This document shows positions 17,590-26,335 of a stretch of 64,000 nucleotides of DNA, in pieces. Below the pieces are notes generated by a model. That model had not been told where the DNA came from and did not search any database. It saw nothing but the letters and a program-made list of their open reading frames with translations. Position 1 is the first letter of the stretch. Every line of letters begins with the position of its first letter. A program made the translations under genes and the position numbers. The stretch comes from JAWKIW01 sp041394145 (lineage in GTDB: Bacteria > Actinomycetota > Acidimicrobiia > Acidimicrobiales > Acidimicrobilacustridaceae), in assembly GCA_041394145.1 (NCBI GenBank), contig JAWKIW010000010.1:62001-126000 (forward strand), in the 5' to 3' direction.

Positions 17590-18780
17590 TCACACCACGC
17601 CCTCCGCGTGGAGCTGTTCGATCTCGTCGGCCGCTCGACCGAGCACCCCGGCCAGGATCGCGTCGGTGTCGGCCCCGAGCGCAGGACCGAGCCACCGGAT
17701 CCCGCCGGGCGTCTCCGACAGGGCGGGCAGCGTGGTGGGGACCGCCAGGGGACCGATGCGCGAGTCGACGGTCACGATGGTCTGGCGGTGCCGGTACTGC
17801 GGATCGTCGAAGATCTCGGCGATCGAGTAGATCGGCCCGGCCGGGACCCCGGCGGCCCGGCACGTCGCCAGCACCTCGTCACGGGGCAGCGACGCCACCC
17901 ACGCCGCGACGAGCGCGTTCACGAGCGGGCGTGCGGCCAGGCGCCGCTCCTTGGGCCCGTACCGATCGTCGGCGGCCAGCTCGGGCTGACCCATGGCGCC
18001 GGCGAGTCGGGCGAACATGTCGTCGTTCGTGCAGGCGATGGCCACCCACCGTCCGTCGGCGCACTCGTAGTGGCTGTGCGGCACCACGTTCACCGTGTCG
18101 GGCCCCATGCGCTCCCGCACGAACCCGTGCTGCTGGTAGGCCGGCGCCAGCTCGTCGAGCATCCGGAACATGGTCTCGAACAGCGCCAGATCCACGACCT
18201 GGCCCCGACCGGTCTCCTCTCGGGCCCGCAGGGCCAGCAACACGCCGATCACCCCGTACAGCCCGCTCAGGTAGTCGGCCAGCGAGGTCGAGCCCGGGGT
18301 GACCGGCGGACCCTCGGGCTCGCCGGCCAGGTAGGCCAGACCCGAGAAGGCGTGGGCGATGCGGGCGAACCCGGGTTGGTCGCGCATCGGCCCCGTCTGC
18401 CCGTAGGCCGAGATGCGCACGAGGACGGTCCCGGGGTTGAGGTCCTGGATCGCCTCCCACGCCAACCCCCATCGTTCGAGGACCCCTGGTCGGAAGTTCT
18501 CGACGACGACGTCGGACCGAGAGATGAGGTCGCGCAGGATCTCCCGGCCTCGCTGGTCTCGCAGGTCGAGGGTCAACGACCGCTTGTTCCGGCCCTCGCT
18601 CAGCCACACCAGGGTGTCCCCGCACTCGGTCTCGGTGCCGAACCGTCGCCCCAGGTCACCGGTGCCCGGCCGCTCGACCTTGATCACGTCGGCGCCGAAC
18701 TCCCCGAGCACGGTGGCGCAGAACGGCCCGGCGATGTAGTTGCCCAGGTCGAGGACCCGGATGCCGTCGAGCGGTTGCAC
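17590..18780 (-). CDS. CaiB/BaiF family (class III) CoA-transferase
   Basis: A 396-residue CoA-transferase that moves CoA between carboxylic acids without ATP. PLDGIRVLDLGNYIAGPFCA, LGEFGADVIKVERPGTGD, NKRSLTLDLRDQRGREILRD, VVVENFRPGVLERWGL and the active-site Asp in TSLADYLSGLYG are typical. An in-frame ATG at 18846 lies inside the type A operator, so I prefer GTG 18780, which gives the usual family N-terminus. It offers a CoA-activation route alternative to the ATP-dependent ligases in the window. Confidence 0.9.
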   Translation of the reverse strand: MQPLDGIRVLDLGNYIAGPFCATVLGEFGADVIKVERPGTGDLGRRFGTETECGDTLVWLSEGRNKRSLTLDLRDQRGREILRDLISRSDVVVENFRPGVLERWGLAWEAIQDLNPGTVLVRISAYGQTGPMRDQPGFARIAHAFSGLAYLAGEPEGPPVTPGSTSLADYLSGLYGVIGVLLALRAREETGRGQVVDLALFETMFRMLDELAPAYQQHGFVRERMGPDTVNVVPHSHYECADGRWVAIACTNDDMFARLAGAMGQPELAADDRYGPKERRLAARPLVNALVAAWVASLPRDEVLATCRAAGVPAGPIYSIAEIFDDPQYRHRQTIVTVDSRIGPLAVPTTLPALSETPGGIRWLGPALGADTDAILAGVLGRAADEIEQLHAEGVV

Positions 18781-18835
18781 CGGCCGAGTCTCGCTGGCCC
18801 GGCGGCGGTTTGCAAGAGCGTTCCTCGCGTGATTC

Positions 18836-18850
18836 GATAATCTCATTCTC
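18836..18850. promoter_or_regulatory. Type A operator between CoA-transferase and ACAD genes
   Basis: GATAATctcATTCTC fits GAKAAY-N3-RTTMTC completely and lies in the divergent promoter region. Confidence 0.7.
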
Positions 18851-18930
18851 GTCTCGTTGCGGCCGCCTGGCTGGGCACCGGGCGGCGGGAACGGCCCGAC
18901 GAAGACGAGCGTGATGAAGAGAGTGGTGAG

Positions 18931-20062
18931 GTGGACTTCGAGCTCGACGAGGACCAGCTGCAGCTGCGGGACGCCGCCGCCGAGGTGCTCGCCAAGGAGT
19001 GCCCGCCGGCGTTCCTGCGCGGGGTGATCGCGGACACCCGCGACCCCACCGAGCTGTGGGCGACCCTCGCCGGCCTCGACTGGCCCGGTCTGGCCCTGCC
19101 GACCGAGCTCGGCGGCGTCGGCTCGTCGATGGTCGAGCTGGCCATCGTCCTCGAGCAGCTGGGCTACGTCGGCGACCCCACACCGCTGCTGGCCACCACC
19201 TCCCAGCTCGTCCCGGTGGTGCAGGCCTGCGGGGACGCCGAGCAGCAGCGCCGGTTCCTCGGTCCCGTCGCGACCGGCGCGATCACCGGCACCCTGGCCC
19301 TGGCCGGAGCCGATGGACGCTGGGACCCCGCCGCACCGCCCGTGGAGGCGGGGCGCACGGGCGAGGGCTGGCGCCTCGCGGGGACGGCGCACGTCGTGGT
19401 GGACGGGGACCGGGCCGACGAGATCGCCGTGCTGGCCGGGACGGTCGACGGCACCCAGGCCTTCGTCGTCCCGGCCACGGCGGTCTCGATCCGGCGCATC
19501 CCCACGTTCGACCCGACCCTGCACGTCGCCGACGTGACCTTCGACGACGCCACGGTGTCCGACGACCGCCGGCTGGCCGGCGAGCCGGCCCACCGCGGCT
19601 TCGAGCGAGCCCTGGAGGTGGCGGCGACGGGCCTGGCGGCGGCGATGGTCGGGGCCTGCCAGCGGGTCCTCGACATGGTCGTCGAGTACGTCACCGGCCG
19701 GGAGCAGTTCGGGGTGCCCATCGGGTCCTTCCAAGCCGTGAAGCACAAGGCCGTGGACATGTACATCGCCGTCGAGCGGGCGCGCGCTGACCCAGCTCGC
19801 CGCCCTCACCATCGCCGAGGAGGACGATCGCCGAACGGTCGCCGCCTCGATGGCGAAGGCGGCGGCCGGTGACGCCCAGCGCATCGTCTTCCAGCACGGG
19901 ATCCAGCTCCAGGGCGGCATCGGCTACACGTGGGAGAACGACGTGCACCTCTACCTCCGGCGGGCCAAGGCGGGTGAGCTGCTGTTCGGCGGCGCCGACG
20001 ACCACCGCCAGCGGGTCGCCCGGCACACCCTCGCCGCGGCGTCGCGGGATCACGGGGCCTGA
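18931..20062 (+). CDS. Acyl-CoA dehydrogenase (third pair, partner subunit), frameshifted
   Basis: ACAD of about 376 residues. The first frame (GTG 18931) reads DFELDEDQLQLRDAAAEVLAKE, PGLALPTELGGVG and REQFGVPIGSFQAVKHKAVD, then degrades after VERAR. The next frame continues LTQLAALTIAEEDDRRTVAAS and GIQLQGGIGYTWENDVHLYLRRAK. One lost base near 19786 (GCGCGC then CTGACC) restores a single protein. The stop is 4 bases before the next ACAD start. Led by a type A operator and divergent from the CaiB transferase. Confidence 0.87.
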
Positions 20063-20065
20063 CCC

Positions 20066-21259
20066 GTGCGGCTGACCTTCGACGAGGACGTCGAGTCGTT
20101 CCGCCAGGAGCTCGTCGCCTGGCTCGACGAGCACGCGCCAGCACCGGCGGAGACCACCGTCCGTTCCCGATCGACCGCCGACCTGCCGGACTGGGCCCGG
20201 GACTGGCAGCGCCGGCTGTTCGACGCCGGCTGGCTGGTGCCGGGCAACCCGCCCGAGCACGGCGGCCGCAACGCCTCCCTGTTGGAGCAGTTCGTCCACC
20301 TCGAGGAGATGGGCCGCCGCCGGATCTCGCTCAGCTTCAACCCCCAGGCGCTGGGCATCGTGGTGCCGTCGATCCTGGCCTTCGGCACCGAGGAGCAGAA
20401 GCGACGGTGGGCGGTGCCGATCCTCCGCGCCGAGATGACCGCGGCGCTGGGCATGAGCGAGCCCAACGCCGGCTCCGACCTCGCCGGCCTGCGCACCCGC
20501 GCCGTGCTCGAGGGCGACCACTTCGTGGTGAACGGCCAGAAGGTGTGGACCTCGGGCGCCCATGACGCCGACGTGATCCTGGCCTTCGTGCGCACCGACC
20601 CCGAGGCCCCCAAGCACAAGGGCATCAGCGCCCTGCTCGTCCCGACCGACCTGCCGGGCCTCACCCGTCGACCGTTCGGTTCGATCATCAGCCCCGATGA
20701 GCTCGACTTCAACGAGGTGTTCTTCGACGACGTCGTGGTGCCGGCCGAGAACCTCCTGGGACCGCTGCACGGAGGGTGGCGCGTCGCCAACGACTCGCTC
20801 GGGCACGAGCGGGCCATGCTCTGGATCCACTACTCGGAGAACCTCGATCGCTTCCTCACCAGCTTCGGCCACGAGCTGGCTGGCAACGGGCTCGCCGAGG
20901 ATCCCCGGGTGCTGGATCGATACGGATCGGTCGCCATCGACGCCCAGGCCCTGAAGCTGCTGGGCTACCGGACCCTGGCCAACACCCGACGCGGCCTGGC
21001 GTCGAACGAGCAGTCGATCCTCAAGCTGTTCGCGTCGGAGGCGATCCAGTCGGCCCAGCGCGACGCCGTCGAGGTGCTCGGGCCACGCGCGCTCGACACC
21101 ACCGCCCTGATGGGACGCTTCGAGCACCTCGAGCTCGACGCCTACAGCGGCACCTGGTTCGACCTGTACCTGCGGTCCTTCGCGGGGACGATCGCCGGCG
21201 GCACGTCGGAGATCCAGCGCAACATCGTCGCCGAGCGGGTGCTGGGCCTCCCCCGTTGA
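20066..21259 (+). CDS. Acyl-CoA dehydrogenase (third pair, catalytic-type)
   Basis: A 397-residue intact ACAD: MTAALGMSEPNAGSDLAGL, NGQKVWTSGAHDADV, FNEVFFDDVVVPAENLLG and FAGTIAGGTSEIQRNIVAERVLGLPR. GTG start right after the preceding ACAD. It forms the third ACAD-ACAD tandem of the window, with the catalytic-type member second here, as opposed to first in the 5044/6171 pair. Confidence 0.92.
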   Translation: MRLTFDEDVESFRQELVAWLDEHAPAPAETTVRSRSTADLPDWARDWQRRLFDAGWLVPGNPPEHGGRNASLLEQFVHLEEMGRRRISLSFNPQALGIVVPSILAFGTEEQKRRWAVPILRAEMTAALGMSEPNAGSDLAGLRTRAVLEGDHFVVNGQKVWTSGAHDADVILAFVRTDPEAPKHKGISALLVPTDLPGLTRRPFGSIISPDELDFNEVFFDDVVVPAENLLGPLHGGWRVANDSLGHERAMLWIHYSENLDRFLTSFGHELAGNGLAEDPRVLDRYGSVAIDAQALKLLGYRTLANTRRGLASNEQSILKLFASEAIQSAQRDAVEVLGPRALDTTALMGRFEHLELDAYSGTWFDLYLRSFAGTIAGGTSEIQRNIVAERVLGLPR

Positions 21260-21302
21260 GGCAGCGGGGGCGACAGTCGGCCGTCGCCGGGTGGCCGGCC
21301 GC

Positions 21303-21336
21303 CCGACCGTCCGGGTCGTCCGACGTGGTCGGTCGG
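21303..21336. terminator. Possible hairpin terminator between convergent genes
   Basis: CCGACCG (21303-21309) and CGGTCGG (21330-21336) can pair across a 20-base GC-rich loop. It lies in the gap between the convergent ACAD and the small Rieske-associated gene. There is no U-tract, so this is tentative. Confidence 0.3.
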
Positions 21337-21351
21337 CGGGACCGGCGACGC

Positions 21352-21678
21352 TCAGATCGCCGGCTCGACGACCGCGTCGAACGAGGACGCGCCGCTGTCG
21401 GGCACCCGGACCTGGTGCCAGACCTCCACCGGGAACGACACCGTGACCAGCGACGAGAACAGCCAGAGGAGCCGCTCGTCCTCGTCGGAGATCCCGTCGA
21501 GCTCGACGCTCTTCAGGTACTCGACGCTCTCGGCCATGCGGGGGAAGACGGCGTCGTAGAAGGCCTGCAACTCCTCCATCGAGCTGTCGAGGCGCTTGGC
21601 GTAGCGGTTGCGCTCGCTCGGGATCGCCCACTCGGCGAACGGCTCGAGATCGGCGAACTGGGGAGGGAAGGTCGACAT
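21352..21678 (-). CDS. Small conserved protein downstream of Rieske oxygenase
   Basis: A 108-residue acidic, helical-looking protein (FAEWAIPSERNRYAKRLDSSMEELQAFYDAVFPRM). I do not recognise a named domain. Its start lies 12 bases after the Rieske alpha subunit stop with a GGAGCAAC ribosome site, so the two are co-transcribed. Length and position suggest an accessory or small subunit of that oxygenase; inferred from context only. Confidence 0.7.
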   Translation of the reverse strand: MSTFPPQFADLEPFAEWAIPSERNRYAKRLDSSMEELQAFYDAVFPRMAESVEYLKSVELDGISDEDERLLWLFSSLVTVSFPVEVWHQVRVPDSGASSFDAVVEPAI

Positions 21679-21690
21679 GAGGTTGCTCCT

Positions 21691-22974
21691 TCAGCTCGCG
21701 GAGGAGATCTTGACGGGGGTCGGCCGGCGACCCTGCTCGTGGTCGTCCACGTACGAGCGGCAGACGGTGTGCAGGTGCCGGAGCAGCACCTCCTGGTCGC
21801 ACAGCGGGAACCCGTCGACGTACCCACCTTCGATCATCGACTGGGTGGCCTCCAGCGTGTTGCCGTCCTGGAGGGCGAACTCCTTGAAGGTCACGACCGC
21901 GAGCTCCTGCTGCAGGCGCTCGTAGGCGTTGGTCGGGGGCACGAAGTACGCCGTCCCCTCGAACACGTGGGTGTTGTGCGACGTCGGCCAGTAGTGGTAC
22001 GTGAGGTACCAGTTCGGCTTCCAGATGAGCACCATGAAGTTGGGGAAGAACAGGAACGAGTCCACCCCCCAGGCGTGGTGCCGAGCCGGGTTCGGGCCGG
22101 GTGGCAGCTCGCCGACGTCGGGCGCGTCCCACACCCCGAACAAGCCGCTGCGCAGGACCCGCTCGATCGGCTTCACCATGGACTCGTCCTTGGGCGGCGA
22201 CATGCCCCCCCACGACGAGACCATGGCGTGCGGGCCGTCGACGTCGTAGGACAGCGCCTCGTAGCCGTAGCCCTGCAGCTTGCGCGACTCCTCGCCCTCG
22301 GCCTGCTCCGCGTGCAGCACGGGGGCGTGGTAGAACTCGACGAAGGCGTCGATGAACAGCTTCCAGTTGCTGCCGATCTCGGCCCGGTACTTGTGCACCT
22401 GGGTCATCTTGTCGAAGGGATAGCCCTCGAGCCCGGCGCCCAACCGTCCCATGTAGTCCTGCAACGGCGGTGCATCGGCGTCGAGGTTCACGAAGATGAA
22501 CCCCTCCCAGACCTCGCAGCGCACCGGCACCAGCCCGTAGTCGGCCATGTCGAGGTCGAAGAACTCCGACTCCTGCTGCACGAAGGTGAGCGCGCCCTCC
22601 AGGTCGTAGCGCCAGCCGTGGTACTTGCACGTGAGCTGTCGACAGGTGCCGCTCGTCTCCTCGCGCGGGTAGTCCTGCCACATCAGCTTGTTGCCCCGGT
22701 GTCGGCAGATGTTGTGGAACGCCCGCACCGTGCCGGCACCGTCACGGATCAGGATCACCGACGTGCCGACCACGTCGAGCTCCTTGGTGAAGTAGCTGCC
22801 CTTGCGGGGGATCTGCTCCACGCGGCCCACGTTGAGCCAGGTGTGCCGGAAGATGGCGTCGCGCTCGCGCTCGTAGTGCTCCGGCGTGACCGAGTCGTCG
22901 TAGGAGACGTCGGCGGTGTCGAGACCGAAGTGCTCGGTCCAGCTGCCGTCAGCAGGCTTCGGGAAGAAGGGCAT
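21691..22974 (-). CDS. Rieske non-heme iron oxygenase, alpha subunit
   Basis: A 427-residue ring-hydroxylating oxygenase alpha subunit. Rieske ligands C90-x-H92 (CRHRG) and C116-x2-H119 (CKYHG); catalytic iron ligands H216 and H221 in FVEFYHAPVLH, with D209/E213 as the bridging acid region. It needs an electron donor, probably the reductase at 15649. Preceded by a weak type A site at 23011. Followed by the 108-residue protein rather than a classical beta subunit, as in oxygenases of the monooxygenase or demethylase type. Confidence 0.93.
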   Translation of the reverse strand: MPFFPKPADGSWTEHFGLDTADVSYDDSVTPEHYERERDAIFRHTWLNVGRVEQIPRKGSYFTKELDVVGTSVILIRDGAGTVRAFHNICRHRGNKLMWQDYPREETSGTCRQLTCKYHGWRYDLEGALTFVQQESEFFDLDMADYGLVPVRCEVWEGFIFVNLDADAPPLQDYMGRLGAGLEGYPFDKMTQVHKYRAEIGSNWKLFIDAFVEFYHAPVLHAEQAEGEESRKLQGYGYEALSYDVDGPHAMVSSWGGMSPPKDESMVKPIERVLRSGLFGVWDAPDVGELPPGPNPARHHAWGVDSFLFFPNFMVLIWKPNWYLTYHYWPTSHNTHVFEGTAYFVPPTNAYERLQQELAVVTFKEFALQDGNTLEATQSMIEGGYVDGFPLCDQEVLLRHLHTVCRSYVDDHEQGRRPTPVKISSAS

Positions 22975-23010
22975 CGGATCGCTGTCCTCCGGTCAGGGCG
23001 TCGGCAAGAC

Positions 23011-23025
23011 GATAGCAAGGATCTC
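23011..23025. promoter_or_regulatory. Weak type A-like site upstream of Rieske gene
   Basis: On the minus strand GAGATCcttGCTATC fits the type A pattern with two mismatches. It lies 36 bases upstream of the Rieske start. Listed as tentative. Confidence 0.3.
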
Positions 23026-23039
23026 CGAAAAAGAGAAGG

Positions 23040-23621
23040 TCATTTCCAGACCTCGAGGTCGGCGTCGAGCTCGACGCCGAAGGACCGCAGGGCCATGGCC
23101 AGCAGGTCGTAGGCCCCCACCGTGAAGACGAGGTCCATGAGCTGGTGCACGTCGAAGGCGGCGGCGAGCGTGGACCAGGTGTCTTCGGTGATGGTGGCGT
23201 CGCGCACCAGCTCGTCGGCGGCGCGCACCAGTGCCCGGTCGAGCTCGGACCAGCCAGGGGCATCGGGGCCGGCGGCCACCCGCTCGATCTCCTCGGGCGT
23301 CAGCCCGGCGTCGCCGGCCAGGACCCGGTGCTGGGCCTGCTCGTACTCGCTGCCGCGGACCGCCGCCACCCGCAGCACCAGGAGCTCGCGCTCGCGTGGG
23401 GACAAGGTGGAGCCGAACAGCACGTGGCCGTTGAAGGTGTGGTACGCCCGCACCAGCTCGGGGTGGTGGGCGAAGGTCCCGAGCAGGTTCAGGCCCTTGG
23501 GGCGGTCGTCGCGCCGGGGCGGGAACGGATGGCGAGGGTTCGCCGGGCGCAGCGCCGCCAGCGCCTCCTGCATCGACTCGGGCCACGCCGAGGGCGGGAG
23601 GGGCGGGATGCGCGGGCTCAC
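23040..23621 (-). CDS. Carboxymuconolactone decarboxylase/AhpD-like protein
   Basis: A 193-residue all-helical protein with the CMD core: LSPRERELLVLRVAAVRGSEYEQAQHRVLAGDAGL. E and H in EYEQAQH are the conserved pair, but the CxxC of AhpD peroxidases is absent, so a peroxidase role is unlikely. The GTG start overlaps the stop of the LLM gene (GTGA), showing translational coupling. Probably part of an LLM-CMD-Rieske operon; the substrate is unknown. Confidence 0.85.
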   Translation of the reverse strand: MSPRIPPLPPSAWPESMQEALAALRPANPRHPFPPRRDDRPKGLNLLGTFAHHPELVRAYHTFNGHVLFGSTLSPRERELLVLRVAAVRGSEYEQAQHRVLAGDAGLTPEEIERVAAGPDAPGWSELDRALVRAADELVRDATITEDTWSTLAAAFDVHQLMDLVFTVGAYDLLAMALRSFGVELDADLEVWK

Positions 23622-24571
23622 AGCCCTCCCCCGAGCGACGCGAGGTACTCACGGGTGCGGCGAGACGAGGCGAGGAGCTGCTCGCGCCCCTCGCCGATGG
23701 GCACGACCCGCACCGAGACGTCGGTGGCGCCGGCGTCGGCGAACGAGCGCAGGCGCGCCTCGATCATGGCTTCGGTGCCGGCGGCCAGCAGGTCGCCCAC
23801 GTTGCGGGCCTCGCCGTGCTCGAGCAGCTTCTGGTAGTTGGGCGAGATCTCGGCCTCGGACAGGATCCGGTTGGTGCGGACCACGGCGGCCTCGACCTCG
23901 TCCTCGGCGCAGAGGCACACCGGGACGCCTGCCACGATCCGGGGGGCGGGCCGGCCGGCGGCGGCCGCCGCGGCGTTGATCGTGGGGGCGATGTGGTCGC
24001 CGATGGCCCGCTCGTCGGCCATCCACAAGATGGTCCCGGCGGTCCGCTCACCGGCGAGGCGCAGCATCATCGGGCCCAGCGCGGCGATCAGCACCGGCGT
24101 GGGGGCCAGATCGGTGATGTCCAGCGGGTTGTGCACCCGGAAGCTGTCGTTCTCGACGTCCACCATGCCCGGGCCCGCCAGCGCCTGGTCGAGCACGTCG
24201 AGGTGGTCCCGCATGGTCCCGACCAGCCGCTCGTAGGGCAGGCCGAGCATGTCGTCGATCACCCAGTGGTGGGACACGCCCAGCCCCAGGGCCAGGCGGC
24301 CGCCGCACACCGTCTGCACCGACAGCGCCTGCTGCGCCAGCGCGATCGGGTGGCGGGGCTGCACGGGGACCACGGCGGTGCCGATCTCGATGCGCTCGGT
24401 CGCGCCGCCGATGAGCGCTGCCGCGGTGAGGGCGTCGAACTCGTCGGGGATCTGCGGGATCCACACCGTGCGCAGGCCCGCGCCCTCGGCCCAGCGGGCG
24501 TCGGCCAGCATCCGATCGACCTTCGTGGCGTACCGCCCCCGTTCCGGGCCGACCATCACCCCGATCTGCAT
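23618..24571 (-). CDS. LLM-class F420-dependent oxidoreductase
   Basis: A 317-residue luciferase-like TIM-barrel protein: QIGVMVGPERGRYATKVDRMLADARWAEGAGLRTVWIPQ, ERIEIGTAVVPVQPRHPIALAQQALSVQ, GRLALGLGVSHHWVIDDMLG and PTPVLIAALGPMMLRLAGE. The group usually uses F420 to reduce or oxidise substrates. Start at ATG 24571 after GGGAGG; the frame is open further upstream without family sequence. First gene of the operon leading to the Rieske oxygenase. Confidence 0.9.
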   Translation of the reverse strand: MQIGVMVGPERGRYATKVDRMLADARWAEGAGLRTVWIPQIPDEFDALTAAALIGGATERIEIGTAVVPVQPRHPIALAQQALSVQTVCGGRLALGLGVSHHWVIDDMLGLPYERLVGTMRDHLDVLDQALAGPGMVDVENDSFRVHNPLDITDLAPTPVLIAALGPMMLRLAGERTAGTILWMADERAIGDHIAPTINAAAAAAGRPAPRIVAGVPVCLCAEDEVEAAVVRTNRILSEAEISPNYQKLLEHGEARNVGDLLAAGTEAMIEARLRSFADAGATDVSVRVVPIGEGREQLLASSRRTREYLASLGGGL

Positions 24572-24884
24572 CCCGGCGCATCCTCCCTCGTCGCCCCGAG
24601 CCCATCGCCCCGAGCACCTCGCCTCGAGCACCTCGCTCCTGCGGCCACCGCGCGCCGCGCAGCACCCCACGGATCCGAGCGCCGAGAACGATCCTCTACA
24701 ATCAGTATATGGTGGTTTCCACCTTCGACGTCCACGGTCTCGACGACGCAGGGGGCAGAACGAGGCCCACCGGCTCCGGCATGCAGCCGTCGAGGGTGGC
24801 AACATCGTCGCCGAGCGGCGACGGACGATCCGCTGGTGAGGTAGCCGGTCGAGCTCCGAGCGGCTCCACGAAGGGAGCACTGAC
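24572..24884. other. 313-base intergenic region without a supported gene
   Basis: It separates the divergent LLM and amidohydrolase genes. TACAAT near 24697 could be a -10 element. GAGAAC at 24684 resembles half of a type A operator. A 59-codon frame (24709-24887) overlaps the amidohydrolase start but has no ribosome site or recognisable sequence, so I do not call it. Confidence 0.5.
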
Positions 24885-26165
24885 ATGAACATCGACGACC
24901 TCATCCTCGTCTCGGTCGACGACCACGTGGTCGAGCCGCCCGACATGTTCGAGGGCCACATCCCCGACCGGTACCGCGATCTCGTGCCCAAGCTGGTCGA
25001 TCGGGACGACGGGACCAACGCCTGGGTGTTCGAGGGACAGGAGGCCACCAACGTCGGGCTCAACGCCGTGGCTGGTCGGCCGCCCGACGAGTACGGCGTC
25101 GAGCCCACCAAGCTCAGCGAGATCCGTCCCGGCTGCTACGACATCCACGAGCGGATCCGCGACATGAACGTCAACGGCGTGCTGGCGTCGATGAACTTCC
25201 CCTCGTACCCGCAGTTCTGTGGCCAGTACTTCGCCCGGGCCGAGGACAAGGACCTCGGCCTGGCCGTGCTGCGGGCCTACAACGACTGGCACATCGACGA
25301 GTGGTGCGGCACCTACCCGGGGCGCATGATCCCGCTGGCGCTGCCGCCGATCTGGGATCCCCAGCTCATGGCCGACGAGGTCCGGCGGGTGGCGGCCAAG
25401 GGATGCCACGCGGTGACGTTCTCCGAGAACCCCGAGAAGCTCGGCTACCCGTCGCTGCACAACGAGCACTGGGATCCGTTCTGGACGGCGTGCTCGGACA
25501 CCGACACCATCGTGTGCCTGCACATCGGCTCGTCGTCGCAGGTGGTGGTCACCTCGATCGAGGCGCCCATCGACACCCTGATCACCCTGCAGCCCATGAA
25601 CATCGTGCAGGCGGCGGCCGATCTGGTGTGGTCGCCCGTGCTGCGCCGGTTCCCCGACCTCACGTTCGCGCTCAGCGAGGGCGGCATCGGGTGGATCCCG
25701 TACTTCCTCGAGCGCATCGACCGCGTCTACACGATGCACCGCTCCTGGACGAAGCAGGACTTCGGCGACAGGCTGCCGAGCGAGGTGTTCCTCGAGCGCA
25801 TCGTCACCTGCTTCATCACCGACACCTTCGGCGTGGAGAGCCGCGAGAAGCTCAACGTGGACATGATCACCTGGGAGTGCGACTACCCGCACTCGGACTC
25901 CACCTGGCCGCTCGGGCCCGAGTCGCTCGCCGAGGCCCTCGCCGGCGTGTCCGACGCCGACGTCGCCAAGATCTCCCACGAGAACGCCCTGCGGATCTTC
26001 TCGTTCGACCCGTTCACCCACGTGCCGAAGGACCAGGCCACGGTCGGGGCGCTGCGCGCCCAGGCGGCCGACGTCGACCTGGGCTACCGGTCGTCGGAAC
26101 GGCTGAAGAAGACGGGGACCGACACGGTCAGCGTCCTCGACCTGGCGGCGACCATCCCTCGCTGA
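24885..26165 (+). CDS. Amidohydrolase-2 family metal-dependent hydrolase
   Basis: A 426-residue member of the same family as 11790 and 50789. N-terminal VSVDDHVVEPPDMFEGH (metal-binding D-x-H region), CLHIGSSS in the barrel, FPDLTFALSEGGIGWIPYFLER and WECDYPHSDSTWP near the C-terminus. ATG with AAGGGAGC ribosome site. It stands alone upstream of a P450. The D-H-V-V-E-P signature is widespread in actinobacterial and Acidimicrobiia catabolic clusters; the reaction is not established. Confidence 0.88.
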   Translation: MNIDDLILVSVDDHVVEPPDMFEGHIPDRYRDLVPKLVDRDDGTNAWVFEGQEATNVGLNAVAGRPPDEYGVEPTKLSEIRPGCYDIHERIRDMNVNGVLASMNFPSYPQFCGQYFARAEDKDLGLAVLRAYNDWHIDEWCGTYPGRMIPLALPPIWDPQLMADEVRRVAAKGCHAVTFSENPEKLGYPSLHNEHWDPFWTACSDTDTIVCLHIGSSSQVVVTSIEAPIDTLITLQPMNIVQAAADLVWSPVLRRFPDLTFALSEGGIGWIPYFLERIDRVYTMHRSWTKQDFGDRLPSEVFLERIVTCFITDTFGVESREKLNVDMITWECDYPHSDSTWPLGPESLAEALAGVSDADVAKISHENALRIFSFDPFTHVPKDQATVGALRAQAADVDLGYRSSERLKKTGTDTVSVLDLAATIPR

Positions 26166-26335
26166 GCCGTCACCGTCCGGTGCGGGGCGCTGGGTCGCCC
26201 ACCACCGTGCCGGCCGCGCCGTGCCAGCTCCGCCGCAGGGCGGCGGTGCTCCTCCACCCGGGTGCGTAAACGACATTTCCGCGGAGAAAGAGCGGTGTTA
26301 CCATGGTTGCGCCGGGACGAGCAGGGGGAACTCGG

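Noticed and set aside
23040..23621. AhpD alkylhydroperoxidase
   Set aside because: The CxxC catalytic pair is absent although the fold signature is present.
24709..24887. 59-codon frame ending in the amidohydrolase start
   Set aside because: ATGA overlap is suggestive, but there is no ribosome site and the sequence is low-complexity without recognisable features.
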